From Rhodothermales bacterium (lineage in GTDB: Bacteria; Bacteroidota; Rhodothermia; Rhodothermales; JANQRZ01): a stretch of DNA of 64,000 nt. Position 1 is the first letter of the stretch. Every line of letters begins with the position of its first letter. Below the pieces are notes generated by a model. That model worked only from the letters and a program-made list of their open reading frames with translations, was not told the origin of the DNA and did not search any database. Position numbers and translations under genes: made by a program. This document shows, in pieces, positions 18,971 to 27,274 of the stretch. Location: assembly GCA_039944855.1 (NCBI GenBank), contig JBDUXZ010000040.1, positions 17,598 through 81,597 of the forward strand. Direction: 5' to 3'.

Positions 18971-19300
18971 CTATTCGTCATCGAACCCGATGCCCTGCGC
19001 TTCGAGCAGGGCGCCCTGCAACTCCGAGCGGGCATGGAGATCAGAGGCCTGTCCGGCCCGGTCCACGCCGGTCCGGTACGTGCGGATCGCTTCGTCCGGC
19101 CGACCGAGCGTTTCGTAGAGCTTGCCGAGGTGGTAGTACGTGCCGACGTAGTCGGGGTGCTCGTCGGCCAGCCGTTCGAAACACGCCAGCGCCTCGTTTG
19201 TTTCGCCGCGCTTGAGGTGCTCCTGCGCAATGGCGTAGCGGACGAACGGGTCGTCCGGGTCCTCGCGGTGGTAGTCGAGGAGGGTGTCGAGGCGGTCCAT
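18971..19300 (-). CDS. Small TPR-repeat protein
   Basis: A 109-residue soluble protein made of about two and a half tetratricopeptide repeats (VRYAIAQEHLKRGETNEALA, HPDYVGTYYHLGKLYETLGR). TPR scaffolds bind other proteins. The gene lies just upstream of the LysM-RlpA gene on the same strand, with at most a 10-base gap or an 11-base overlap depending on the start chosen there, which suggests an envelope- or division-related unit. Confidence 0.85.
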   Translation of the reverse strand: MDRLDTLLDYHREDPDDPFVRYAIAQEHLKRGETNEALACFERLADEHPDYVGTYYHLGKLYETLGRPDEAIRTYRTGVDRAGQASDLHARSELQGALLEAQGIGFDDE

Positions 19301-19355
19301 CGGAGGCGGGAATCGTTGGGCGGGAATCGTTGGGCGGGAAAGCTAAAAGTACGCC

Positions 19356-20141
19356 TCACCAGCCGCCGCCCGCACCGCCGCCGCCGAAGCCGCCGCCGCC
19401 GAAGCCGCCAAAACCGCCCCCACCACCGAAGCCACCGCCGCCGAACCCGCCGCCGCCGCGATGCCCGCCGCCCCATCCGCCGGGGAAGACGATCACGGGC
19501 GGCATCCCCGAGCCCCGACGCACTTTCCTGCCTCCGTTGCCGCGCCCGCCGTCGCGCCCGGAGGACACGAGCGCGATCACGATGACGAGGACGATCACGA
19601 TCAGCGCGAGCGGTACGCCGTCGCCCGGCCCCTCCGGCCCGCCGTCGGCGACGCTGTACTCGCCGGCGGCGGCGTCCATCAGAGCGGAGACGGCTTCGGA
19701 GATGCCGCCGTAGAACTGCCCCTGCCGGAAGCTCGGCACGATGATGCGGCGGACGATCTGCCCGGCGACGGCATCGGGGATCGCTCCTTCGAGCCCGAAG
19801 CCCGTCGCGATGAACACCTGCCGGTCCTCGGTCGAGACGAGGAGGACGACGCCGTTGTCGGTGGCGCCCTGCCCCACGCCCCACGCCTGTCCGAGCTCCG
19901 TCGCGAACTGCCCCGCATCCGCGCCGTCGAGCGTCGGCAGGATCACGACGACGATCTGGTTCGAGGTCGTGTCGTCGAAGGCGATGAGCTTCTGGTTGAG
20001 CGCCTGCCGCTCTGCGCTTGAGAGCAGCCCGGCGCGGTCGATCACGAGGCCTTCCGAGGGCGACGGGCGCGGCGGGATGTCCTGCGCCACGGCCGCTGGC
20101 ACGGCGAGGACGAGGAGAAGCAACGAGAGGCAGAAACGCAT
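19356..20141 (-). CDS. TPM-domain protein with glycine-rich C-terminus
   Basis: A 261-residue exported protein. Signal peptide to about residue 19; TPM domain about 30-155 (VIDRAGLLSSAERQALNQKL, NQIVVVILPTLDG, GVGQGATDNGVVLLVS, IFIATG-like VFIATGFGLEGAIPDA). A membrane helix follows near residues 177-192, then a tail of about 60 residues that is mostly glycine with Phe/Trp (GGGFGGGG). TPM proteins are periplasmic; some are phosphatases or photosystem repair factors. LemA is the next gene upstream and the TPM-LemA pair is common in bacteria. A palindromic repeat lies between them. Confidence 0.9.
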   Translation of the reverse strand: MRFCLSLLLLVLAVPAAVAQDIPPRPSPSEGLVIDRAGLLSSAERQALNQKLIAFDDTTSNQIVVVILPTLDGADAGQFATELGQAWGVGQGATDNGVVLLVSTEDRQVFIATGFGLEGAIPDAVAGQIVRRIIVPSFRQGQFYGGISEAVSALMDAAAGEYSVADGGPEGPGDGVPLALIVIVLVIVIALVSSGRDGGRGNGGRKVRRGSGMPPVIVFPGGWGGGHRGGGGFGGGGFGGGGGFGGFGGGGFGGGGAGGGW

Positions 20142-20155
20142 ACTTGGAAGCGGCG

Positions 20156-20184
20156 GTAGGGGGCTTGATTCATCAAGCCCCTAC
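20156..20184. repeat. Palindromic repeat between TPM and LemA genes
   Basis: GTAGGGG(G)CTTGAT pairs with ATCAAGCCCCTAC around two bases, a near-perfect palindrome of 29 bases. It sits 14 bases upstream of the TPM start codon on the same strand as both genes. The sequence type resembles mobile intergenic palindromes and is unlike a normal terminator because no T-run follows. Confidence 0.75.
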
Positions 20185-20212
20185 GGACTCAGCGACCCCG
20201 GCGGGGCACGGG

Positions 20213-20815
20213 CTAATCGAACTCGACGGTCGGCGCCTGCTCGGCCCCGGCCTCGGCCTCGAACGGGACCCGGCGGTCGAACCCGAAGATGCCGGCCATG
20301 ACGTTCGCCGGGAAGCTGCGGACCGACGTGTTGTAGTCGCGCACGACTTCGTTGTAGCGCGTCCGCGCCACGTTGATGCGGTTTTCCGTGCCTTCGAGCT
20401 GGACCTGGAGATCGCGGAACGCCTCCGTGGCACCGAGTTCGGGGTAGTCCTCGCGGACGGCGTTGATGAGGGCGCCGGTGGCGTTTCCGAGCGCGCCCTG
20501 CGCCTGCAAGAACTCCTGCACGCGGGCTGGATTGTTCAGGTCCTCGTCGGAGAGCGTGATGTTGACGGCGCGCGTGCGGGCTTCGGTGACGGCCGTGAGC
20601 GTGTTCTGCTCGAAGTCGGCGGCGCCCTGCACCGTCGAGACGAGGTTCGGGATGAGGTCGGCGCGGCGCTGGTACGTCGTCTCGACGTTGGCCCACGCTT
20701 CCTCGACGGCTGTGTCCTCTTGGACGAGGGAGTTGTACGTGCCGCAGCCCGCGCAGCCGATAAAGCCGACGACGAGCACGACGAAGAGGATGACGATGGC
20801 CCCGGTGCTTCGCAT
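20213..20815 (-). CDS. LemA-family protein
   Basis: A 200-residue LemA protein: N-terminal membrane helix (about residues 5-22, with a cysteine-containing GCAGCGTYN stretch) followed by a helical bundle with the family core YNSLVQEDTAVEEAWANVET, then RRADLIPNLVSTVQG and the typical RFPANVMA-like SFPANVMAGIFGF near the end. The role of LemA is poorly known; it is membrane-anchored with the bundle outside the cytoplasm. Start is ATG 20815. It is first of the LemA-TPM pair. Confidence 0.93.
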   Translation of the reverse strand: MRSTGAIVILFVVLVVGFIGCAGCGTYNSLVQEDTAVEEAWANVETTYQRRADLIPNLVSTVQGAADFEQNTLTAVTEARTRAVNITLSDEDLNNPARVQEFLQAQGALGNATGALINAVREDYPELGATEAFRDLQVQLEGTENRINVARTRYNEVVRDYNTSVRSFPANVMAGIFGFDRRVPFEAEAGAEQAPTVEFD

Positions 20816-21065
20816 GACGCTGGAGGTGGAGTGGAAAGGCGTGTGGGTGGGGCGGCCGGATCGGCGCGCCGCCCCAACATACTCCGAACCGTCCCGCAGG
20901 TGCCCGGCCTTCTCCGCGCCCGCGCCGCGTGCCACCGCCGACTATCCACACGCTGTGTTCCGCCTCCGTAACGTTCGCTCCAAACGGTTGATAGAGAGCT
21001 GCACCCGGCCGATCTTCTGCCCTTCCTCGCTGGCTCGCCAGCACCTACTCATCAACGTATCTCTC

Positions 21066-21659
21066 ATGCATCGTGCCTTCTTCGCCCTCGTCGTCCTCTT
21101 GCTCGCGCCGGGTGTCCTCGCCCAAGATAGTGCCCCTCATAAAGGGAGTTTACTTCTGGAAGGCTCTGTTGGCTATGCGAGCCTAGGGGGAACGTTGTAC
21201 GCTACTTTGGCTCAGGACCGATACGGCGTTTGGGAGGTCACGCCTGAAGTCAAATACTTTGTCACTCCTCACATCGCCCTTGGAGCCCTTATACAATTCA
21301 ACCGGGTCTCCTACGATGACAGAGCTTCCACTGAAGCCCTGACTATCGGCCCGACAGCGTCGTATTACTTCGACCGCGTTGGAGGGCGGACACTCCCCTT
21401 CGTCTCTGGGGGGATAGCGTTTAGCACAATGGAGTACGTCTTTCCGCACATAGGCAACCCGGACATCGCTCAACCCACCGTAAGTGGTTCCGGATTCTCG
21501 GGCCATCTCTCCGGCGGAGTCGCGTACGCCATGACTAACGCTGTGCTACTGGCAGGAACGGTACTCTATGAACGCTTCTGGTACACGCTGGACAATGAAG
21601 CAGGCGACTTGAGTGCAAACAAGCTGGGTGTGCGTCTCGGCATCGCCTATTCGCTCTGA
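21066..21659 (+). CDS. Outer-membrane beta-barrel protein, lower-GC orphan
   Basis: A 197-residue exported protein: signal peptide MHRAFFALVVLLLAPGVLAQ, then alternating strands typical of an eight-stranded OmpX/OmpW-like barrel (WEVTPEVKYFVTPHIALGAL, TIGPTASYYFDRV, SGHLSGGVAYAMTNAVLLAG), ending LGVRLGIAYSL. The DNA is clearly less GC-rich and uses codons (TTA, ATA, CTA, AGA) rare in the neighbours, so recent acquisition is likely. The last 13 bases overlap the convergent FAD/Fe-S oxidase gene. Function beyond a barrel is not assigned. Confidence 0.8.
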   Translation: MHRAFFALVVLLLAPGVLAQDSAPHKGSLLLEGSVGYASLGGTLYATLAQDRYGVWEVTPEVKYFVTPHIALGALIQFNRVSYDDRASTEALTIGPTASYYFDRVGGRTLPFVSGGIAFSTMEYVFPHIGNPDIAQPTVSGSGFSGHLSGGVAYAMTNAVLLAGTVLYERFWYTLDNEAGDLSANKLGVRLGIAYSL

Positions 21660-24634
21660 TACACCAACCCGAGCGCGGCGGCCATCAACTCTGCAGGGTG
21701 CCGGGCTTCGCGGTCCGTGGTGTCGGCGATCTGCGCGCGGCAGGACGTTCCGGCGGCGATGACGTGCGTCTCCGGCGCGGCGGCGCGGACGGCGGGCGCG
21801 AGCACGCGCTCGGCCATCGCCTTCGACACAGCGACGTGCTCGGCCTCGTAGCCGAACGCCCCCGCCATCCCGCAGCACCCCGAGTCGACGGGCTCGACCT
21901 CGAACCCGGCCGTCTTCAGGCACGCCACGCTCGGGGCGATCCCGCTGAGTGCTTTCTGGTGGCAGTGTCCGTGGAGGAGGACGCGACCCGCCTGCTTCCA
22001 CGGCAGCGCCTCGAATGTATCGGCGTGCGCGGCCACGAACTCCTCGAACGTCTGCGCTTGCACCGCGACGGCCTTTGCCCGCGCATCGCCCGGCAGGAGG
22101 GCGAGGAACTCGTCGCGGAGGGTCAGGATGCAACTCGGCTCCAGCCCGACGATCGGCAGCCCGGCCTCGGCGTATGGCGCGAGCGTGTCGATGGCGTCGC
22201 GCGCCAGCTCCTTCGCCCGCCCGAGCACACCTTTTGAGAGGTACGTCCGCCCGCAGCAGCGGTACGGCGGGACGACGACGGCGAAGCCCGCCGCTTCGAG
22301 CACGGCGTGGGCTGCGCGCGCCACGTCGGGTTCGAGGTAGCGGTTGAACGTGTCGGCGTAGAGCACGACCCCCTGCCGCGCTCGCGGTCGCTGCGGGACA
22401 CGTCCCTCCGCTCCCAGCTTCACGCGGCTGTCCCCCTCGTCGAGGGGGACAGCTTCCCGAGTGTGCCCGGAGACGAAGTCGGAGGGCGCGAGGGAAGCGG
22501 GGGGTCCGAACGGGTGCCGCGCGAAGGCCGGGAGCGCGCGCTCCGTCGTAATACCGAGCTTGCGGAGCGCCAGCTGCGCGGGCTTCGACGTCGCCATTCG
22601 GTTGGCGAGCGGGGCGAGCGGGCCGGCGAGTCGTTGCGCTCGCTTCGGGAGGTCGGCGAGAAGTTTGGCGCGGAGCGGCATCTGCCCCGCCTCCCACAGC
22701 TTCGCCTGCCACGCCGACTTCAGCGCCGCCATGTCGACCGACGCCGGGCACTCGGACTTGCACGCCTTGCACGAGATGCAGAGGTCCATCACGTCCTTCA
22801 TCTCCGGCCCCGTGAGCGACGCCGGCGGGAGCGCGCCGGAGAGCGCGAGGCGGAGCGCGTTCGCCCGCCCGCGCGTCGAGTCCTTCTCCTCGCCCGTCAC
22901 CATGAAACTCGGGCACATCGTCCCCGCGTCGCGCTTGCGGCAGACGGCAGAGCCGTTGCACTGCTCGACGGCGGCGGCGAACCCGCCCGACCCGAAGTCG
23001 AGGTCGCTCATCAGCGGGATCGCGTCGTAATCGGGTCCGTACCGGAGATTCTCTGTCATCGGCGGCGCTTCGACGACGCGGTTCGGGTTGAACCGGCGCT
23101 CCGGGTCGAAGGCGTCTTTGACGCCGCGGTAGGCTTCGTAGAGGTCGGGGCCGTAGAAACTCGGGGCGAGCCAGCTCCGCGCGAGGCCGTCGCCGTGCTC
23201 GGACGCGAGGATGCCGCCATACTCTTTGACGAGGTCGGCCGAGGCGGCGGCGATCCGCTCCATCGCGGCGATGTCGGCGGCCCGTTTGATGTCGAGGAAG
23301 GGGCGGACGTGGAGGCAGCCGGCGCTCGCGTGGGCGTAGACGACGGCCTCGGTCCCGGCCTCGCGCATCACGCCTTCGAGCCGGGTGATGTAGTCCGGCA
23401 GGTGCTCGACGGGCACGGCGGCGTCCTCGATGAACGCCTGCGCTTGCACCGGGAGGCGCGCGCTCATCGCGAGTCCCAGCCCGACTTTGCGGATCGACCA
23501 CACGTCGCGGATCTGCGCGCCGACGAGGCACCGTGTCATCACCCCGCTCGGCCCGATCGCACGTTGCAACTCGTCGAGCTTGGCCGCGAGTTCGGCGTCG
23601 CTCTCGCCGTAGTACTCGACGATGAGGAGCGCGGCCGGGTCGCCCTGCACGAAGTGGAGCTTGGGGCGGTATTCCTCGACGGCGCGGGCGCGGTGGAGCG
23701 CGATCCGGTCGAAGAGCTCGACGGCGGCGGGGTCGGTGTCGAGGAGCGAAGGGACGGCTTCGAGCGCGGCGCGGCGGGTCTCGTAGTGGACGACGCCGAG
23801 CGCCGTCTGCCGGGGCTTCTCGACGAGGCCGAGCGTGATCGACGTGGCGAACGCGAGCGTGCCTTCGCTGCCGCAGAGGAGCGAAGCGAGGTTCCGGCTC
23901 GCCGCCCCGTCGCCGCCGTCGGCGAGAAGCCGTTCGAGCCGATAGCCGCCCGCGCGCCGCCACCACGCGGGCGTGTCACGGCGGACGACCTCGGCCCGCT
24001 CGGCGATCAGCCGGTCGAGGCTCCGGTACACGTCGCCCTCCGCGCCGCCGGCTTTCAGCTTGTGCTGCCAGCCCGCATCGTCGAGCGCGCCGAACGTGAC
24101 GGGCGTGCCGTCGGGCAGCAGCGCGTCGACGCTGCGGACGTGGTCGACGACGGAGCCGTAGCGAATCGAGTGCGTGCCCGTCGCGTTCGTCCCGAGCATG
24201 CCGCCGAGCGTGGCGCGGTTCGAGCTCGCCGGGTCCGGCCCGAACTCCAGCCCGTAGGGCGCGAGGTGCGCGTTGAGCGTGTCGAGCACGACGCCGGGCT
24301 GCACCGTCACCGTGCGCGCCTCGGCGTCGACCGGGCCGATCCCGTCGAGGTGCAGCGACGTGTCGATCACGAGCGCCGCGCCGACGGCCGAGCCCGCGAG
24401 GCTCGACCCGCTGCCGCGCGGGAGCACGGGGATCCCGAACCGCGCCGCCTCCTCGACCGCCGCCTGAATGTCATCCACGTGGCGCGGGAGGAGCACGCCG
24501 ACGGGCTCGATCTGATACATCGAAGCGTCGGTGGCGTAGAGCGCCCGCGACATGGCGTCGAGGCGGAGGTCGCCTGCGATCCGGGGGCGGAGGGCGGCGG
24601 CGAAGTCGGCGAGGGGCAGGGCGGCGTTCGGCAT
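21647..24634 (-). CDS. Fused FAD-linked oxidase / Fe-S (CCG-domain) oxidoreductase
   Basis: A 995-residue fusion. Residues about 35-470 are a GlcD/Dld-type FAD module (PP-loop VLPRGSGSSLAGSAVG, TLGGMLGTNATG, AHASAGCLHVRP). About 545-650 holds the Fe-S part with CISCKACKSECP (one 4Fe-4S motif) and NGSAVCRKR...C upstream; the C-terminus has two CCG motifs (PYRCCGRTYL, DSGCCGMAG). Such fusions oxidise D-2-hydroxy acids such as D-lactate or glycolate and pass electrons to the membrane. Residues about 714-752, between the Fe-S and CCG regions, are encoded by a palindrome-bearing insert. Start ATG 24634. The DUF3267 gene lies 7 bases upstream, so they may be co-transcribed. Confidence 0.9.
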   Translation of the reverse strand: MPNAALPLADFAAALRPRIAGDLRLDAMSRALYATDASMYQIEPVGVLLPRHVDDIQAAVEEAARFGIPVLPRGSGSSLAGSAVGAALVIDTSLHLDGIGPVDAEARTVTVQPGVVLDTLNAHLAPYGLEFGPDPASSNRATLGGMLGTNATGTHSIRYGSVVDHVRSVDALLPDGTPVTFGALDDAGWQHKLKAGGAEGDVYRSLDRLIAERAEVVRRDTPAWWRRAGGYRLERLLADGGDGAASRNLASLLCGSEGTLAFATSITLGLVEKPRQTALGVVHYETRRAALEAVPSLLDTDPAAVELFDRIALHRARAVEEYRPKLHFVQGDPAALLIVEYYGESDAELAAKLDELQRAIGPSGVMTRCLVGAQIRDVWSIRKVGLGLAMSARLPVQAQAFIEDAAVPVEHLPDYITRLEGVMREAGTEAVVYAHASAGCLHVRPFLDIKRAADIAAMERIAAASADLVKEYGGILASEHGDGLARSWLAPSFYGPDLYEAYRGVKDAFDPERRFNPNRVVEAPPMTENLRYGPDYDAIPLMSDLDFGSGGFAAAVEQCNGSAVCRKRDAGTMCPSFMVTGEEKDSTRGRANALRLALSGALPPASLTGPEMKDVMDLCISCKACKSECPASVDMAALKSAWQAKLWEAGQMPLRAKLLADLPKRAQRLAGPLAPLANRMATSKPAQLALRKLGITTERALPAFARHPFGPPASLAPSDFVSGHTREAVPLDEGDSRVKLGAEGRVPQRPRARQGVVLYADTFNRYLEPDVARAAHAVLEAAGFAVVVPPYRCCGRTYLSKGVLGRAKELARDAIDTLAPYAEAGLPIVGLEPSCILTLRDEFLALLPGDARAKAVAVQAQTFEEFVAAHADTFEALPWKQAGRVLLHGHCHQKALSGIAPSVACLKTAGFEVEPVDSGCCGMAGAFGYEAEHVAVSKAMAERVLAPAVRAAAPETHVIAAGTSCRAQIADTTDREARHPAELMAAALGLVYQSE
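22427..22453. repeat. Palindromic element inside the FAD/Fe-S oxidase reading frame
   Basis: GCTGTCCCCCTCG and CGAGGGGGACAGC form perfect 13-bp arms around a single base. The palindrome lies in a stretch (about 22380-22495) that encodes SDFVSGHTREAVPLDEGDSR and beyond, without resemblance to the flanking enzyme domains. The reading frame is kept through the element. Confidence 0.75.
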
Positions 24635-24641
24635 GGGCCGA

Positions 24642-25238
24642 TTATACCACGTCTGTCTCCGCGCGTTCGAGCACGCTGTCAGATTTAGGTACGACGAGGC
24701 AGCCCGGCTTCGACGGGTGATCTTTCACGAGTCGGTCGCCCGGCACGCCGCGCAGCAGCCACAGGATGAGCGCGTCGCCGCCCGCCGCAAGCGTGAACAG
24801 GAGCCCGAACCAGAACGTCGCCCCTGCCCCGACAGCGAGCCCGACGAGCGCGGGGACGAGCCCGAGTACGAGCCCCGGCGTGACCGCACCGATGCGGTAC
24901 GCCCGCGCCGACATCGCCTCGGTGCTGTGGGCGTACGGCGTCAGCGTCTTCCACTGAAACCCGAAGCGGACCGAGCCGGGCGCAGCCCCCGCAAGCCGCC
25001 ACGCGATCCCGTGCAGCGCCTCGTGTACGACGACGCCTCCGATGAAGAGCAGCAGGAACTCCCACACCGGCTCGAAGAGGTCGTTGAACCCACCGCCGAG
25101 CGCGCCCCATCCCCACGCGAGCCCGTACCCGACGGCGAGCACCGCGAGCGGCGGCAGCACGCCGACGATCGCCGCGACGTTCGCCTGCGTCATCGACGCC
25201 GTGCGCTCCTCGTATCCGTCGTCGTGTTCAGATTCCAT
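24642..25238 (-). CDS. DUF3267-type membrane protein (putative metalloprotease)
   Basis: A 198-residue integral membrane protein with four to five hydrophobic segments. HEALHG near residue 76 is an HExxH-like zinc motif within a membrane helix (VVVHEALHGIAWRLAG), and KTLTPYAHSTEAMSARAYR fits DUF3267, a family related to site-2-type membrane proteases. Substrate unknown. Start ATG 25238 (MESEHDDGYEER) or ATG 25193 (MTQANVAAIVG). It precedes the FAD/Fe-S oxidase by 7 bases. Confidence 0.75.
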   Translation of the reverse strand: MESEHDDGYEERTASMTQANVAAIVGVLPPLAVLAVGYGLAWGWGALGGGFNDLFEPVWEFLLLFIGGVVVHEALHGIAWRLAGAAPGSVRFGFQWKTLTPYAHSTEAMSARAYRIGAVTPGLVLGLVPALVGLAVGAGATFWFGLLFTLAAGGDALILWLLRGVPGDRLVKDHPSKPGCLVVPKSDSVLERAETDVV

Positions 25239-25255
25239 TGGTTTCCTGTCGCGTA

Positions 25256-25337
25256 GGCAGACCTGTGTGTCTGCTCTGTCTGAGCCCGGTCTGAGCGCAG
25301 CGGCAAACCCGAACAGGGCGGACACGTGGGTCCGCCC
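25256..25337. repeat. Two intergenic palindromes
   Basis: The first hairpin pairs GCAGAC with GTCTGC (about 25256-25273). The second is GGGCGGAC-ACGTGG-GTCCGCCC (25316-25337), followed by CCTACG. Both lie in the 132-base gap between the beta-CASP gene and the DUF3267 gene on the minus strand. They look like diverged members of a palindromic repeat family and may also stop transcription. Confidence 0.65.
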
Positions 25338-25370
25338 CTACGGGCCATCGTGCCGGGCCGTGGCCCGCAA

Positions 25371-26768
25371 TCACACCTCGATCTCGACGCCCTGCTCGGG
25401 GAGGACGACCTCTGTGCCGGGGTAGAACCGCTGGAGCGTCTCGCGCATCCACTGCTTCGCCTCGGTCTCGCCGTGGACGAGCACGACCTTCTTCGGCCGC
25501 AGCCGGTCGACGAGTTGGATGAGGTCCTGCCGGTGGGAATGGCCGCTGAAGCGGAAGCGCGCGACCTCGGCGTGCACCTCCTGCTCGCCGCTCTCCTCGT
25601 TGAGCACGACGACGGTGCCCTTGCCCTCGGCCGCCGCCTTCAGCAGCCGGTCGCCGGGCGAGTCCTCTTTGGAGAAGCCGACGAAGAAGATGCCGTGCTT
25701 GTCGTCCTCGACGAGCCACTGCGCGAGCGTGTTCGAGAGCGTCCGCTCGAAGAGCATCCCGCTGGAGACGACGTGGATGCTGGGCTCGCCGACGGCGCGG
25801 CGCCCGGCCTCGTCGTTGCGCGGGAAGCGCTGTTGGTCGACGCCGAAGACCTCGAACTCGGGGTTCAGCCGGGGCGTCGCGAGCCGCGTTTTGTCGTAGA
25901 GGTCGGCGACGGCGCGCATCTGGCCGTTCGTGTAGATCGGCGTGTCCTGCGGGATGATGCCGCGCCGCTTGTAGCGGTCGAGGAGGGCCAGCGTTTCCTG
26001 CGCGCGGCCGAGGGCGAAGACGGGGACGAGCACGGTCCCGCCGCGCTCGAGTGTCCGAGCGATCGCCTCGCCGAAGAGCTTCTCTTGCTCGCGCCGCGTC
26101 GTCTGCTCGGCCTCTTCGTCGGCGCCCATCGTGGATTCGAGCAGGAGCACGTCGATGGGGCCGTCGGGGTACTCGCCGCCGGGGATGATCGTCTGCGCGC
26201 GGAGGTGGGTGTCGCTCGTGTAAAAGATGCGCCGGGATTCGCCGTTCTCCTCGGTCTCGATCAAAATCCCGGCCGCGCCGAGGATGTGGCCCGCGTGGTA
26301 GAACTGCGCGCGGACGGGCGCCTTCGCCTTCCGCCCCGTGAGGTCGATGTTCGCGCCGAGCTCGTGCGACTCGTAGAGGTAGCTCAGCGCCTCGACGGCG
26401 TCGGCGTCGAAGAGCGGCTTCGCCGTCGTCGAGCCCTCGAGCAGCCGCCGTCGCTGGAGCCGGGCCGACGAAGGCAGCAGCACCTCGGCGAGCAGGTGCG
26501 TCGGCTTCGTCATGTGAACGCCGATGTGCGGGAAGAGCTGGACGATCACCGGCAGCGCGCCGAGGTGGTCGTGGTGGGCGTGCGAGACGAGGACGTGGTC
26601 CACGGGCCGCTCCATCCGGTCGCGGATGAGCGAGAAGTCGGGGAGGCTCTCGACGCCGTCCTCCTCCGGGTCCACGCCGGCGTCGAGGACGAGGCCGGTG
26701 CCGGCCACATTGAGGTAGTGGCAGCTGGCTCCGATCTCACGGGTGCTCCCGAGCGCGAGGTATCGCAT
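25371..26768 (-). CDS. MBL-fold beta-CASP RNA hydrolase/exonuclease
   Basis: A 465-residue metallo-beta-lactamase protein. Motif II is SHAHHDHLG (H63, H65, D67, H68); downstream are YHAGHILGAAG, the motif IV aspartate in YTSDTHLR, and a beta-CASP domain of about 200 residues (GGTVLVPVFALGRAQETL, GIFFVGF), closing with the RMMBL-type SGHSHRQDL and LVHGETEAKQWM. This matches archaeal-CPSF73/YsfA-type RNA processing nucleases found in many bacteria. ATG at 26768 preferred over TTG at 26771. Single gene with 506 bases upstream. Confidence 0.9.
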   Translation of the reverse strand: MRYLALGSTREIGASCHYLNVAGTGLVLDAGVDPEEDGVESLPDFSLIRDRMERPVDHVLVSHAHHDHLGALPVIVQLFPHIGVHMTKPTHLLAEVLLPSSARLQRRRLLEGSTTAKPLFDADAVEALSYLYESHELGANIDLTGRKAKAPVRAQFYHAGHILGAAGILIETEENGESRRIFYTSDTHLRAQTIIPGGEYPDGPIDVLLLESTMGADEEAEQTTRREQEKLFGEAIARTLERGGTVLVPVFALGRAQETLALLDRYKRRGIIPQDTPIYTNGQMRAVADLYDKTRLATPRLNPEFEVFGVDQQRFPRNDEAGRRAVGEPSIHVVSSGMLFERTLSNTLAQWLVEDDKHGIFFVGFSKEDSPGDRLLKAAAEGKGTVVVLNEESGEQEVHAEVARFRFSGHSHRQDLIQLVDRLRPKKVVLVHGETEAKQWMRETLQRFYPGTEVVLPEQGVEIEV

Positions 26769-27274
26769 CAAGTGGTCTTCAGGTTTGTTGGGATATCAAT
26801 CCGGTCGAAGTGTACAAACAACGCCGGGGTTCTCGCGAGGGCACGCTGCCGTCGCCTATCCCCCCACTATTCACACCCGCTGCGTCCTCGCGCCCGATCC
26901 GTGACCACTCCAGCCTTTTCGATGACCCTTCACATTCCGGGCCCGCAGGTTGGCACGATCGCCCCCCAACGCGGTGTCCTCTCTCGGTGACCCGTTGCAC
27001 GGCCTGTCTACGGCGGTGCACGCAGCAATGAAGTGGGCTGCAGCCGGCCGAAAGCAGTACCCGTGCTCTCCCCTTCTCTGAACACTCCTCTTTGGCTCCA
27101 AACGGACATAACCGAGGGTCTTCACATTTGTTAAACACATCCTTCACACACCTGCTCGAAGATGGCAAGGTCTTGGGACTATATCTCGTGCATCCGAATG
27201 AGGAAGGCTCCGCCCTTCAACCGGACCCCTCCTCATTCGGCCCCTCATGCCCCACAGAGATAAACCCGAATCCT
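26769..27274. other. 506-base intergenic region between divergent genes
   Basis: No convincing frame, RNA gene or repeat occupies the left part. It is less GC-rich near 27080-27140, where ACATTTGTTAAACACAT is a likely promoter zone for the rightward SleB-type gene. A hairpin at 27194-27240 is listed separately. The left end should also hold the promoter of the leftward beta-CASP gene. Confidence 0.5.
27194..27240 (+). promoter_or_regulatory. Leader hairpin upstream of SleB-type hydrolase gene
   Basis: CCGAATGAGGA (27194-27204) pairs perfectly with TCCTCATTCGG (27230-27240) around a 25-base C-rich loop, 35 bases before the start codon at 27275. It lies in the probable 5' untranslated region. 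No known riboswitch consensus was recognised. Confidence 0.4.

Noticed and set aside
19330..19713. A proline-rich plus-strand frame
   Set aside because: It is the complement of the glycine-rich C-terminus of the TPM protein.
22307..24688. A 793-codon frame opposite the FAD/Fe-S oxidase
   Set aside because: Antisense artefact with biased composition and no domain.
27041..27274. Leader considered as a c-di-AMP or similar riboswitch
   Set aside because: Conserved core motifs of known classes were not recognisable; only a single hairpin is seen, so no class is assigned.
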